Below, piece by piece: positions 21,776-33,002 of a stretch of DNA of 64,000 nucleotides (positions within the stretch are counted from its first letter, which is position 1; each line of letters begins with the position of its first letter). A program made the translations under genes and the position numbers. Source of the stretch: Pyrrhosoma nymphula. Taxonomy: Eukaryota; Arthropoda; Insecta; Odonata; Coenagrionidae. The notes below the pieces were generated by a model that saw only the letters and a program-made list of their open reading frames with translations, was not told the DNA's origin and did no database searches. The stretch lies in assembly GCA_963573305.1 (NCBI GenBank), contig OY754336.1, positions 13,676,699-13,740,698 of the forward strand. Reading direction: 5' to 3'.

Positions 21776-24700
21776 GAAATTTCACGCTTTTGTGATTCAT
21801 TTCAGTAGGTGTCTCCGCTGAAGTTACTGTCTTCACTAGTCCCGCAGTACTGATAATAAATCACCAGGCATTGTGCTATGATATTTCATATTTGATGGGG
21901 CTTTGATGAAAAGGAAAGCATTATTTGCGCGAGAAGTGGGTCTTGATTCGTGCGAAGCCCGACGTGTTGTGAGTGGCGTGATTGTCCCCGTTTGCCGTGT
22001 CAGCCACAGCACGCGTCGGTTGACCCTATCCTCATAATTCGTCGCCTCATGTGCTCACCGCGCGCCGCCTCTTGTCAGTCACCGCGTAGTTTATGCCGTG
22101 ATATTTTGGCACTCTCCCTTTTTTATCTAGATCAGTCGTGTCGGGTCCCAATCGATGCCGATCTGAATTGATGCGGATATCAGTGTATCGGTCAGGGCCG
22201 GGTGAAGGATTGGGATACCAGGCCAGCCACAATGCTGCTTACGACTCTTTACCGTCATTGTATGCGGTTGGTGTCGGCTCTAATTGACGTTCACTCTCAC
22301 AAATCGCGTGGTTAGATCTGGAGAATGGTCACCTAAAAGTTTTAAATTCTTTTGAGTTTTTTATGTCCTACGTGGGTAGAATGTAAAATGGTGTTCCATA
22401 GATTAAAGGTGAAAATAGTTGGGACAACGCGGTGCGATAGCACAAAATAATATTAAAGCCATTGAAAAAAGTAATTTTCCATATTTAATGAATGGTGCAG
22501 GTAATACACTGGATACCCGTACGTCGTAGGCATATGTTACGGAATGATCGTAGTTTCATAACTATTTATCAATAAAAATGCAGATTGAAAATAATTTCCT
22601 AGAAAGAGCTGTATTTTTCGGAACATCTATGGAAAAAATGCGTGTGATAACTGCCGAACTATGCATTAAATATTATCTTAAACCAGATTAGCATCTCAGG
22701 TAGCTATTACTAAATTTTTGTATAGTAATTAGCGCAACGTTTCCTTTCAAAACGTTTTGTTACGCAAGAAAAGCGATTTTTCTCTGTAAGACCACTAGGA
22801 TTCATTATACCGTACGTCGGTCCCAAGTTAGCCTTAATGCTTTTAATTATGAATATCTTCTTGTTGTGCTTCAATCAATACCATTTGTTAGAATTAGGAC
22901 GATGAGGTCAGAAAAATGATTAACGTGGTTGGTAATTCGGGGGAGGCGACGGATAAGTGAGATAATTCATGTCATTTGGAGAGGTAGGTAACTGAGGTTT
23001 GGTAGAGAGAATCCAGCCGTCAGGATAAGCTTACTTTCATAATCAAATGTGAATTTAACTTAATTGCGAAAAATGTACACATTAAGTCATTTCTTCTCAC
23101 TGAATTAAAATTCTTGGGAGTATTTGAGACTTGATATCATTAGTCAATGAAATTATCCCTGAAATAGATTGTTTCTTATTTTATGAAACGTTTTCTATGT
23201 AGATACTTTGTTCTAGTAGTCAGTAGATATTTTGTTCTTTATAAATAAGTGAGCAATTTTTCATTTCATGTATGAAATCATTGTGCTCAGGCTCCGGCCA
23301 GTGTCATATGCGTGCGTTAAAATTCCTGGAATTTATTGACTTCCAACGATCATTATTCTGTGTCATTTAGACTCAATACTTTTGGCTACTTTCTTCAAAA
23401 AGTTATCACAGTGAAATTACGAGATTCATCACTTTATCGAAGTTATTGGCCCTGAAATGATAAAAATATGGTGCTTAAATCCCAACTTAACATGTTAATG
23501 TTAATTCAACTACATTTTAAATACTCCAATTGTTCAAATTACCTGAATCACCCAGTTTATATGTTCATTTTGGTTAATTATGTTAGATGTTATTAAGTAT
23601 TAAATTAATTTGTCGTGATGTTTCATGGAGGGTAACTTCAGAATGTGGCGAAAGATAAGCCTTCCCTATTGTTTAACCTCATATGGCGCTTGAAGAATGG
23701 GTATTAAATATATGACATCCCTTTCTTTCCCTGTCTCAAACTTACGCGTGTTCCGCCGAAAGGTCAAATGTCTGCATATTTTTACACCTCACGAATGACA
23801 ATACAAAGCTCAGACCGGGCGTTTTCTCTTAATTTAAATATTTAGAAAATACGAGTAGGCATATGAGGGGTAAGTAAAAAAAACTAACTTTTTTACGAAT
23901 GCAAGACATACTGTTGAAGATGCCGGGAAAATGTTTTTCTTTACTTTTACTTACTCCCTCGCTGATGGCTTAAACGGCTATAAATCGTATTAGATTGTTC
24001 TTGCAAATATATGTTGTTAATTATATATGTGAGAGGCTTTTTTTAAGAGGGAAAGAAGTTTATTTTTTTACAAATTTATTTTACAAAAATTACACAATAA
24101 CATACGATCTAATATATTTTTTAATAATCTATTATACAAAAATAAACAAAGTACATCATCGCACGCAAAATATTATTGGTAACAAATTATTACTGGTACT
24201 ACACATTATTTCATCTCATATAATTTTTGTAGCTGTCTGTTCATCTAGATGGTTAAAAAATTTGAAGTTAGATGGAAAATTACATAGATTATGATATCCA
24301 GAATTCAGTGTGACAATTATGAAGAAAGTAGAGAAAATAATAACTATAAAATTTACGTCCAGCTGAGCCAAAGCGGCTTGTCAGCAAGTGTCAATTGTTA
24401 AAATTGTTTTCATTTCATTTAATAGTTGTTATACTATAATGTATTCAATATAGTATCTGCTTGAAAATTTCCAGCTTTCCAGCACGAGTGTCTTTTGAAC
24501 TATTTTTCGTGCCTTCGATTAGTTGGAGAAGAATTATTTTTTTGATATCCGTCAGCTTCATGAATGAAAGGTCGCGTCTATTACTGAAGGAAATTCATGG
24601 AAGGCGCAGCACTTCTTTAAGGCGACTTTCTTGATTTTCTGCCATGTAGTTAAGGAAACGTTTCTCCACCTACTTGTGCTTTATTGTGGCACCATTTTTA

Positions 24701-24894
24701 AGTTCATAGACAATATTTCTTGGGGAGATTAATGTTTCTTTCTAACCTTGAGTAGGCGTTTCTGTTGAAGTGTCTTACTGACCCGAGTACTTTTATCATC
24801 ATCAGAGATAGTGGCTGAAACTAGGATCTTGGAAAAAATGACAAATGTAATAAATCAATTCCACTCCCGAAATTCTTTGCTTCATGATCTATAT
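21776..24894. other. Intergenic DNA with a CpG-rich patch near 21940-22330
   Basis: The CpG-rich patch has no coding frame I recognise. The rest is AT-rich. A 99-codon frame at 23995-24294 is low-complexity AT-rich sequence and not credible. Confidence 0.4.
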
Positions 24895-26571
24895 CAGGGG
24901 TCGGCTAATGTATTTTGTGAAGGGTTAAATAGTAAGTGTTTTAGTTTCCGTGGACCAAGGGCACTCACTATATTTCTATAGATCGTACTTAAATAACAAG
25001 CGAAAAACAAGCTTTTACAAAGTTATTGATCGAAGTATACCGTAATAATAAAATAATAGCGGTCTATAAATAATGAAAAAAATGGATTCACATGTTTAAA
25101 AAACAACTCTGATAATGGAATGAATGGAGTCTGTATTTTGGGAACACATTTCACCAAACTTGAGTTAAAAGTTAGTACTTCCTTTAGAATTGATTGCAAA
25201 TTTCTACCATTCTGAACTTTGTCGCTCCGAGATATTCCTGGTGCTCTTTTCCAAAAATTCATTTCCAACGCTATAAGAGCCCCAATTGATTTTCATTTTA
25301 ATGGCCAGACTTCACTATTATATAATAATAATTATTATTTTATTGCCCCTAAACATGATCCAGAATTACATAATCACTTTGCAAAAATAGTTGACTGGAG
25401 CTTTAAGTGACCCCTAAGGCCTGTTGTCAGGGGCACCTTCTGGACAGATGTAATACATGTAACAAAATTATCACTACATATGTGGCAGTGTAAAAGTAAA
25501 TACAGAAAAATATTCAACAATCAGGGTTTAACCTGCTTAAGAAAGATTTAATATGATTGGTCGATTTAATTTGATGCGGAAAACAATTGACACAAACTAC
25601 AGGTATAACAAATAGAAATTATCAATAGAATTTTATTTAAAAACACAAGGTTTCCCAAAAGTTTGTTACAACTATTTCTCGAAATTTTCATTAACCAAAT
25701 TTCTTGCAGTCAATAGCCAAAGTTTAACGTGCTTCAGAAAAGATTTTACATGCTTTATAGATTTGATTGCTTGAGCGAAACAATTAAAAAGTTTGGGCCC
25801 CATGAAGATAATACATCGTTTGTACAATGTTACGTACAACGTTTGTTTGGCTTTGGCAAAATGTTGTCATAACTATGGTTTGGTAGGTCCTCTGCTTGTT
25901 TTTCTTTGAAATTTTTGTATTCCCCAGAATGCGATTTTTTCCATACAAAATACGATGTTACATATTTTATCCGGTGCCTACCTCTGTCTTTTCACATAGG
26001 CAGGCACTACCAAATATTGTTATAAATCCCCGGACATATGATCTAAATTAAGCATATTCCTCAATTCAAATACATTTATTGAATTTAGTGATGTTTCTCG
26101 TGAAATTTACCTTTTAGTGTGACAACGCTTTGCAAATTAATCACTTTCATTTGAAGGTTAGGTGTAAGCTCCTCTATTTGACAGTCAAATGGATTTGGAA
26201 ATATCTAAATGTGTTCTGCACTTGCAAAAAGATATGAAAAATGCTGCTGCAACTTAAGTTTGAGCTCAGAAAATACAAATTTGTGTGGGAATGGATATTT
26301 CACTTTCAATTTTTGACAGCAATGTACCAAGCAGATTGAGATGATTTGTGAGTCAACTAATGCCAGTTACCTTTGAAAGGACTTTACCACAGTGTAAGTT
26401 TCGCAAATAAGCTCTCTTCTGCCTTGTAATTTTAATTTGAATAATTTTTTATTTTAACAAAATTTGAAATTGTAAAAACCATTCTTAGCTCGCTGGCGGT
26501 ACAAAAAGAGGTGGTGGGCCGAACTTGACCTAAATCTAATTCCGAAGCGAGCTTTAGGTTGCCGACTTCTG
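24895..26571 (-). mobile_element. hAT transposon with decayed transposase
   Basis: Left terminus CAGGGGTCGGCTAATG; right terminus read inward CAGAAGTCGGCAACCT. Flanking 8-bp sequences ATCTATAT (24887-24894) and CTCTGTAT (26572-26579) agree at 6 of 8 positions, the target-duplication length of hAT elements. The element is 1677 bp and carries hAT transposase remnants on the minus strand. Part of it (about 25500-25580 against 25700-25790) is a diverged internal duplication sharing CTTAAGCAGGTTAAAC-like sequence. Drift in duplication and ends marks an old insertion. Confidence 0.85.
25985..26290 (-). pseudogene. hAT transposase C-terminal remnant
   Basis: On the minus strand one frame reads SELKLKLQQHFSYLFA, a stop, then NPFDCQIEELTPNLQMKVI and NLQSVVTLKGKF. 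About 100 bases on, a second frame reads TIFGSACLCEKT. NPF...LQMxxINLQ...LKxKF followed by FGSxYLCExT is the C-terminal (dimerisation) region of the hAT transposases related to GTF2IRD2 and EPM2AIP1. The stop, the frame change and the loss of the N-terminal zinc finger and most of the catalytic core show it is dead. The order of motifs agrees with the minus orientation of the element. Confidence 0.75.
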
Positions 26572-28861
26572 CTCTGTATCAAAATTTAAACCTATGTAGC
26601 TAACGAAGATAACACTTATTTTCCGATAAATTAATGAAGAATGAACGGTAGATTTGCGGTAAATTGTATGTAATGAGTATGCATTTCTGCATCGTCATCA
26701 GCTTAGGTAACGGTTTTGTATTTTCCATCCATATTTCATTCCACTCAGCGAAGAGAAATAAGTTTCTTCTCTGCCTTTCCAACTGACAAAATGGAACAAT
26801 TATGATTGAAGAAGGTTTTCTGTTGGAATTTCTACTGAAAACTTAAAAGAAGTGATTACAGCTGATTAAAAATATTTAAATTCAATTTAAAAGTTTAAGC
26901 TTAACTTAAAAGCGATCAGAACATAGTCACGCCATAAACTATTGACCATATTTGCTTATTTTGTTTAATACCCTAGTCGCTTGAATGCTTCCCTAATGTG
27001 GTGTTACGGTGTTCATAATAGCAATCGAACTTTCGCCTTCATTGGCAAATCAACCAGTCTCTGAGCTCATGAATTCTCGCCTGCTTTTCAAGATAAGTGA
27101 AGAGAGAGGTTTGAGCGCGGCTGGGCCCCCGGGGGGGTTCGGAGGACCGAAGCGGTCCCCGCTTAGCAAAAGCGAACTTCCCTTTCTCGCGTTCTTTATT
27201 TCCTCTTGGCCGATGCTAAGTCGATGGCCGCGTAAATAGTCGCGGTCTTCCTCACTCCGTGGAAGTGAAGAGTGCATTCAACCGATTCAGCCTCTCCTGC
27301 CAGCACCATCGCAAGCCTTGGCCAATTAGTGGAGTGCGCTGTTGTTGCCATAATGCTTAGCAAATGACATTATGAAACATCATTCTGTCAACTGAGAATA
27401 TTTTTGCCGAAAATCTATAACCAAAGTTGGAAACTCCCCGATCACGACTTGATTGAGTGTTTTTCCTGAATTTTTTTCAAAACTACTCGTATACATTTTA
27501 AAAGCTTTTAAAGAATTAAAACCTTCTGTATGAAAATTATTAAATTATTTGTATTGAAATGTAGTTAAATACAACGCATTTAAAAGTAAATACCTACGTA
27601 TGCAGGTAATTCCTTAATCTGTCTTCTTGAATTGCTTAAATATCAAATGTGTGGCTGGGTTATAAAGTTTTATTCATTTTATGTTGAGCGCCAAAGTATT
27701 TCCAATCTTAGAATATTTTACTAAAATCTCAAATATCACATCATTTTGTCTATGCTCGTGAACTGAAACTGGCAATAAGCGTCATTGAGTTGTATGATTT
27801 GATATATGTCACTGAATGAGAAGTTATTCATGTAAGTATATTCGTAGTCAAAATATTAAGTGTCGAGAAAATATTGCATGAATGAACTTTTTATGTCATT
27901 TTTTTATTTATTTAAATTCAACTGGTATGCTCTCAAGCGACGCAGTAACTAGGATTAAAGGATGAATTAATTATTGAAGAGGGAATCTGGAGGCAAAATG
28001 ATATGTATTAGTGTCTTTCGGGAAGGATTATTTTAATGAGCAATTTAATTGTTTATTCCATGCTTGGAAAATTTATATCATTATTCCTATATTAATTTAA
28101 TATGTCGTGTATACAAGATAAAGCAAGGAGTTAGATACGCGTGTAATTGATAATAAAATGTTTCTATTCCAGTTGTTGTAGTTATACTCGGATTGCTTGT
28201 TTAGAATCCCTTGGCATTATAAATTTCCAAAATTATTCTCTGTAAATGTTGTTCCGTCTTACCTTTTGAGACAAGGCATCTTGCATAAGTATTAACCGAT
28301 TACTAAAATATCCTCGAAACGCTCCAATTGCGTCCAGGTAACTGTGATTGTTTTCTCTCTAATAAACATGATTATTCGAGTGTCCTGCGGACGTAACGAA
28401 GATTGGGCATATCTGAGTGCGCATACGCTTCGATTACATTAAGCGCAGGCGGAATCGCGTTCTCGCATTACGATCCATAACCTACACCTGTTTTGTGCGG
28501 TCGTGCGGTGACGTAAGAGGCAGTCTCACACACCGTGAACTTTAGCCGGGTTCAAGTCGTGACGGAAGTTTGAGTGGACTTTTGTAACCACTCCCCCCTT
28601 CGCGAGAACCAACCGCCTCTCCATATCGCTCCATCCCCACACCCTGCCCAGAGGATAAAAGACGGCGTAGCGGACGACGAGATGTAGGAGGCTCGGGATT
28701 GGCTGTTAATAGGATTGGCGAGCTAAAGGGTAGAGAAAAAGAGTGTGAAAGCTACGAAGGAGATTGGTTGTAGAGGTGGGTATGCGTAGCAGGTTAGAAG
28801 TAATTTGGAGGCGAAAGATGTGCAAAAGGACGATGCGATACGATTGGCAGGATCGGGGGCC
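26572..28861. other. Intergenic DNA with GC-rich patches at 27100-27320 and 28420-28700
   Basis: The two CpG-rich patches contain overlapping open frames on both strands with no recognisable domain. GGATAAAAGACGG near 28651 resembles a TATA box, but no downstream gene is visible. Confidence 0.4.
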
Positions 28862-28935
28862 TGTCTACATCTACATAGTACCCTGCCAGCTGCGTTGGCA
28901 GTGGGTGGCAGAGGGTGGATGTTTACCAAAACATG
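28862..28935 (-). repeat. 3' end of a LINE related to the 48.6 kb element, truncated
   Basis: Read on the minus strand it ends GGCAGGGTACTATGTAGATGT, against GCAGGGTATTTTGTAGATGT at the end of the 48.6-51.9 kb retrotransposon. Upstream, GGTAAACATCCACCCTCTG then CCACCCAC aligns with GGTGATTAATCACCCCCTG then CCACACAC. Both form a terminal hairpin just before the TAGATG tail (here CCCTGCCA 28881-28888 with TGGCAGAGGG 28906-28915). It is a severely 5'-truncated copy of a related family. Confidence 0.65.
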
Positions 28936-29464
28936 CTCTGCATTTCATTTTCCATACCTTTTACAAAATTGCATATGACAACGAATTAAGTAGTTATATT
29001 TTTGCTCGGCGGAACCAACTGACCTCAATGATTCAGTTTCATTTACACTGAGTGATATTGCTCGGCACTTTCAGAAGGGTTACCGTAAGTTGGAACGAAT
29101 GTAAATTTTAGTTTAATATAGTGAATAATGGCCTGAATTTCCTCACGATTTCTTACACGCATTTAGGTTTAAATGAGAAAATGGGTGATGCATTGGAAAT
29201 ATGGTATTTTATACCAAATCCTAATGTCGTTTTTACGAAAAGGTAATAAGGAGATAAGTGGGAGCCAAATGAATGTAATCATTAGCCTGTTACGAAAAAT
29301 AATCTGGGTAAAATGCCTTGATTTAAAAGAAATGGGTAAGTGGCTGAAATGAACTAGTGTTGCTAGAAAAATATCAATTTAAAATATATTCGTGCAATAA
29401 TCAATGAAATAAGTTCTCTTACATTTGGTTTCCAGTGGCTAGCATACCTATGAAAGTAGTTTTT
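28936..29464. other. Spacer, nothing recognised
   Basis: AT-rich non-coding sequence. The first 150 bases may still belong to the truncated LINE copy, but I cannot align them. Confidence 0.35.
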
Positions 29465-29815
29465 TTTTGGATTAGCATTGGTGTAGAGGCTAGATTATTT
29501 GCTTTGGATCCTTAGTATCCAAATTCGAATCCCCCGAGGAGGTGGAAAGTTTTTAGCAACCAACCTACTTGGGTACTATGTGGAAGTTACTTCAAATGTT
29601 GTACTGCATCCGTCGCGTCGGATGGATCGCAAAACCGTGGTCCCCTTGGTGTCTTTCGTTAAAAGTAGGCTAATGTCGACGTCGTATTTCAGTCCGCCCT
29701 TCTCCCAGTCTTCAAGTAATCCTTCCTTACTGTTCTCTCTACTTATCCTTCTTAGCGCATATGACCTCATTTGTCGGTCGCCTCCCGAAATAACCAAACT
29801 ACTTAATTTTATACC
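29465..29815 (+). repeat. tRNA-derived SINE, fullest copy in the window
   Basis: Head: A box TGGTGTAGAGGC at 29479-29490 and B box AAATTCGAATCC at 29521-29532. Body: GTTACTTCAAATG, CGTCGGATGGATCGCAAAAC, CGTGGTCCCCTTGGTGTC and AGTAGGCTAATGTCGACG. Tail: GCGCATATGACCTCATTTG and GGTCGCCTCCCGAAATAACC. Head, body and tail segments each match other loci in the window, so this is close to the full-length unit, about 340 bp. It carries an internal pol III promoter and depends on a LINE for mobility. I do not know the family name. Confidence 0.7.
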
Positions 29816-31100
29816 CTTGACATTAATAAATGACTAAATCAAAATATTATCATCTTGGCGAAAAAGCTGTAAGTGTTCTATGCGCACTTACAATTGTATA
29901 TTTTTTTAAACCAGGAGCATGAAAATAAAATACAAAAAAATCTCGCAAAAATTCATACGCTTCGACGGTCAAGCGATCTTTGCCGGTCGTAGAGATATGG
30001 TTATTTAATGGGGAAAGGTAGAAAAGGAGAATTGATAACATTTATCTCCAGTATAGAATTTGCACGCAAGATTTTTAAATCAAAATATTACAATGGTGAT
30101 AACATCTCTTGTTTATTCTAATAGATAAACCTCCATCCATCATTCAACTCTGATTGATCTTGATCTCCAGTTTCATGTACCGCTTATAACCCTACCATGT
30201 AGCCAAATTATCTCATCAAGCATAATAACAACGGCACTAATGAAATTTCGGCATTCCATAGCAGCTTTGAATCGCGCAGAGGCGATGGAACCTTCATAGA
30301 GTACTACCCTATTGTTTGCACGAGCGTGCCTGAATGTGCCCCTGACGGGTGAGAGGCAATTCTGTGGCTTCCATGTATTTTTAAGCTCCCTGGGAGGTAG
30401 GGAGGGGGCTTAAGGGTAGTAGGCGCTTGGAGAGAGAGTTCTGAGGAGGTGAGAGTAGGAGGTTTTGTTCGGCGGCATCTCAACTCCGCCCGGGTGGGTG
30501 ACGCACCTCCCCGCCGCCGATCCCGGGCACCGCCCGCCCGCCTTAACCATCTTGGGCTCACGGAGCGATTGTGTGCGCGGGTGACAGGGAGTCCCGCTTG
30601 TTGTCCCACATTGTTGGAGGAGGGCGCAGGATTGTTGCAGGAGGCGTTAGGGGGCGTTTGAATGTGAGGGGTTGACCTCCACCCCCGGCCATGGCTTAAC
30701 GATGCTCGACTGGGCTGGATGACTTCACTTGCCAATGCCAATGGAGGGCACAATGATAATAGTAATTTATTTACTCCAAAAAATGTTTATTGCGCAAACT
30801 GGTAACAGCAAAGGAGCGGGAGCTTTGTGGTCTCCAAGGACCAGAATCGAGCCACCAGAAAATTACAAAAATGTGTGCCATAAAAATAAATGCAGTAACT
30901 GAAACATAAGTGTTGTTACAATGAAAATGCCATCAAAATAAATGTTCAATATTTTCTTGAAAAAAAGCCAGGGGGAAGGAAAACGAACTGTATTACACTT
31001 TATGAAGAAATAAACCGTACAATTTTCCACAGAAAGTTTAAATTACTTTCGATTTCATTGATTAAACATCATCTTCCGGCGAAACTTGGTGGAGATTTTT
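29816..31100. other. Intergenic DNA with a GC-rich island at 30330-30700
   Basis: The island is strongly CpG-rich and holds a 149-codon frame on the minus strand (30304-30753) that is Pro/Ser/Arg-rich without any recognisable domain. It may be an unmethylated promoter-type island; I cannot attach a gene to it. Confidence 0.4.
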
Positions 31101-31106
31101 AATGCT

Positions 31107-31238
31107 CATATTGAAACAATAACTTGGTAAAAATAAAATTCTTTAAAAAAATCCTTGAAAATGGCACTGCGTTGCCGAAACCTGGGTCGGTTTTATTATT
31201 AAAGTGTAGATTTTTTACCAAGTGATTGTTTCAATATG
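31107..31238. repeat. 27-bp inverted repeat with conserved GGTTTCG-palindrome core
   Basis: Arms CATATTGAAACAATAACTTGG (31107 on) and its complement ending at 31238 match over 27 bp with one mismatch, separated by 78 bp. The spacer on the minus strand contains CGACCCAGGTTTCGG, a short palindrome (GGCA...TGCC) and ATTTTCAAGG. It looks like a small foldback MITE. Confidence 0.55.
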
Positions 31239-31246
31239 AAGACTAT

Positions 31247-31725
31247 GTGTAAGGAGATGTCAGGTGCAATATGACTTCTATCAATTTGCTGATTTGGGAT
31301 GATTGACGCTGGAGGACCATTTCTGTTTTAAAAAATTTGATAACATGCAACAATGTAAAATTATTGCAAAATACTTAAACGTAATAAATCATTATATCAG
31401 CATCCCGTGCAGAAATGAAAAAAAAACACTGCCATGTGTCGCTTTCCGCTAACTGTCAAACACACTGTCACACTGTTATTAGCAATTCTACTAAATATAC
31501 GGTCAAGTGACGTTCTATGTGTTAGGAGATTTCAGGTGCAATATAACTTCTATCATTCTACTGATTCGGGAATGACGCTGTTTGATCACGAGGACCATCT
31601 GTTAAAGTTCAGTTTATATGACATGCAACAATGAAAACTTTTACAAAATTACTAACTCATAATAATTGATTATTTTAGCATCCCGTGCAGACATCAAAAA
31701 CAGTAACGAAAGAAGCACTGCTCTG
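31247..31725 (+). repeat. Diverged tandem duplication, period about 275 bp
   Basis: CAGGTGCAATAT at 31261 and 31533, ACATGCAACAATG in both units, and GCATCCCGTGCAG at 31400 and 31678 occur in the same order. The offset (272-278) drifts through indels, so the duplication is old. Family unknown. Confidence 0.6.
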
Positions 31726-32460
31726 TATCGTTATCATATTATTAGTGGGCATATTGGATGGATCAGTTGTGCAGTTAAAACGCCGAATACATATGTATTA
31801 GTAGCGGAATCGTCGCGTTACCGTAGTGACTAATTAATAAAAATGCAGTTCAAATAATTCCCGAAATGAAAGCACTGCATTTTCCATAACACTTGTGGAA
31901 ATATTGCGCGGGATGGTCATGCTAGGTGTGTCATGTTCCGTGTAAAAACAGGCTTCATTTTCGTGCTCGAAGGCGCCTCCTACTCTCTTCTTGAATCTTT
32001 GCCCACAGCGCTGCTTGCCCCTGACACTGAGCCCACTCTCCTGACGCGCACATCTCCATCCCTCGGTGCGACGAGTATTTAGAAACCAAAGCCAGCGCCT
32101 CGCATATTTCCTTTTACCTGCGAAACGTCCCGACCTCTCGCAGCATCTCAGTCCCCTTTCCCCCTTCTCACCCAACACCTCTCGTGGGAGATATGCGTTG
32201 CCTAACCGGGATCCAGGTGCGGCAAAACACACCAGGCCGTCTTGAAGAGTGAACATGACCCCCCGCCCGTCCGTCGCACGAATTCGTGCAGCTCACCTTC
32301 GCCGACGCAGGCGGTCTCCTCGCCCCCTGCTCCTCCTCATCTCCTCCCTTCCCTCTCCGCCGCGATAGCATCGCGCGTGCCCGCGAATTCTTATTTACGC
32401 TCCTCGTTCGGGCAACCCACTCCCAAGAGGAACGGGTTGTGCGTTTGAACTTCTACGGGT
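31726..32460. other. GC-rich island (about 31950-32440), no gene recognised
   Basis: The CpG-rich stretch holds a 140-codon minus-strand frame (31834-32256) and overlapping plus-strand frames without any domain I recognise. The composition alone explains the open frames. Confidence 0.35.
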
Positions 32461-32462
32461 CA

Positions 32463-32588
32463 TATTGATCACGAGGGCACAACTTAAGAACATAATTTTA
32501 CATATATTGATCACGAGGGCACAACTTAAGAACATAATTTTACATATATTGATCACGAGGGCACAACTTAAGAACATAATTTTACATA
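32463..32588 (+). repeat. 42-bp tandem repeat, three identical units
   Basis: Units start at 32463, 32505 and 32547 and read TATTGATCACGAGGGCACAA then CTTAAGAACATAATTTTACATA without a single difference. The sequence is a variant of the surrounding degenerate motif, so this is recent local amplification within an older array. Confidence 0.95.
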
Positions 32589-32666
32589 AAGGCCGGATCC
32601 ACAATGAGCACGAGACTCTCAAGGGCATAACTTAACTTAGATGCCGCTTCAAATTGAGCCCTAGAG

Positions 32667-33002
32667 CAGTGTATTCCAAACTTTTTCGAGCCACATACAG
32701 CTTGAACAACCAGTACATACATATTAAAGCTTGGTTCCACAAACCAATGCATAACGGCCGTATGCTTTAAAACCATCGAATTGATGACCAAATCAGGAAT
32801 ATTATGAAAATAAAGTTAAAACAGTTATGATTCAATAAATGTTTCTTTCAAATCCGATGCGTAGATATTTTATTCATTCATCCCAGGGCATGTTTGCATA
32901 GTACCGTTTGGTCAGGACACTCCAGTTCCCCCCTGCCTGTCCCTAGTTCATTTTTGCCTCCTTAAATGCACTACTGCCAACGCCCACTTTGGGAATCCAC
33001 TG
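32667..33002. mobile_element. hAT-type MITE inserted in the foldback-like array
   Basis: Termini CAGTGTATTCCAAACTTT and, read inward from the right, CAGTGGATTCCCAAAGTG. Flanking 8-mers CCCTAGAG (32659-32666) and CTTTAGAG (33003-33010) match at 6 of 8. The element is 336 bp and non-coding. Removing it restores a continuous copy of the array motif (GAGCCCTAGAGCATA), which independently supports these ends. Confidence 0.8.

Noticed and set aside
28651..28665. TATA box of an unannotated gene (GGATAAAAGACGG)
   Set aside because: No initiator, open frame or splice signal downstream supports a gene.
29479..29532. Possible functional tRNA gene
   Set aside because: A and B boxes are present but the sequence continues into a SINE body shared with other loci, and no full cloverleaf closes.
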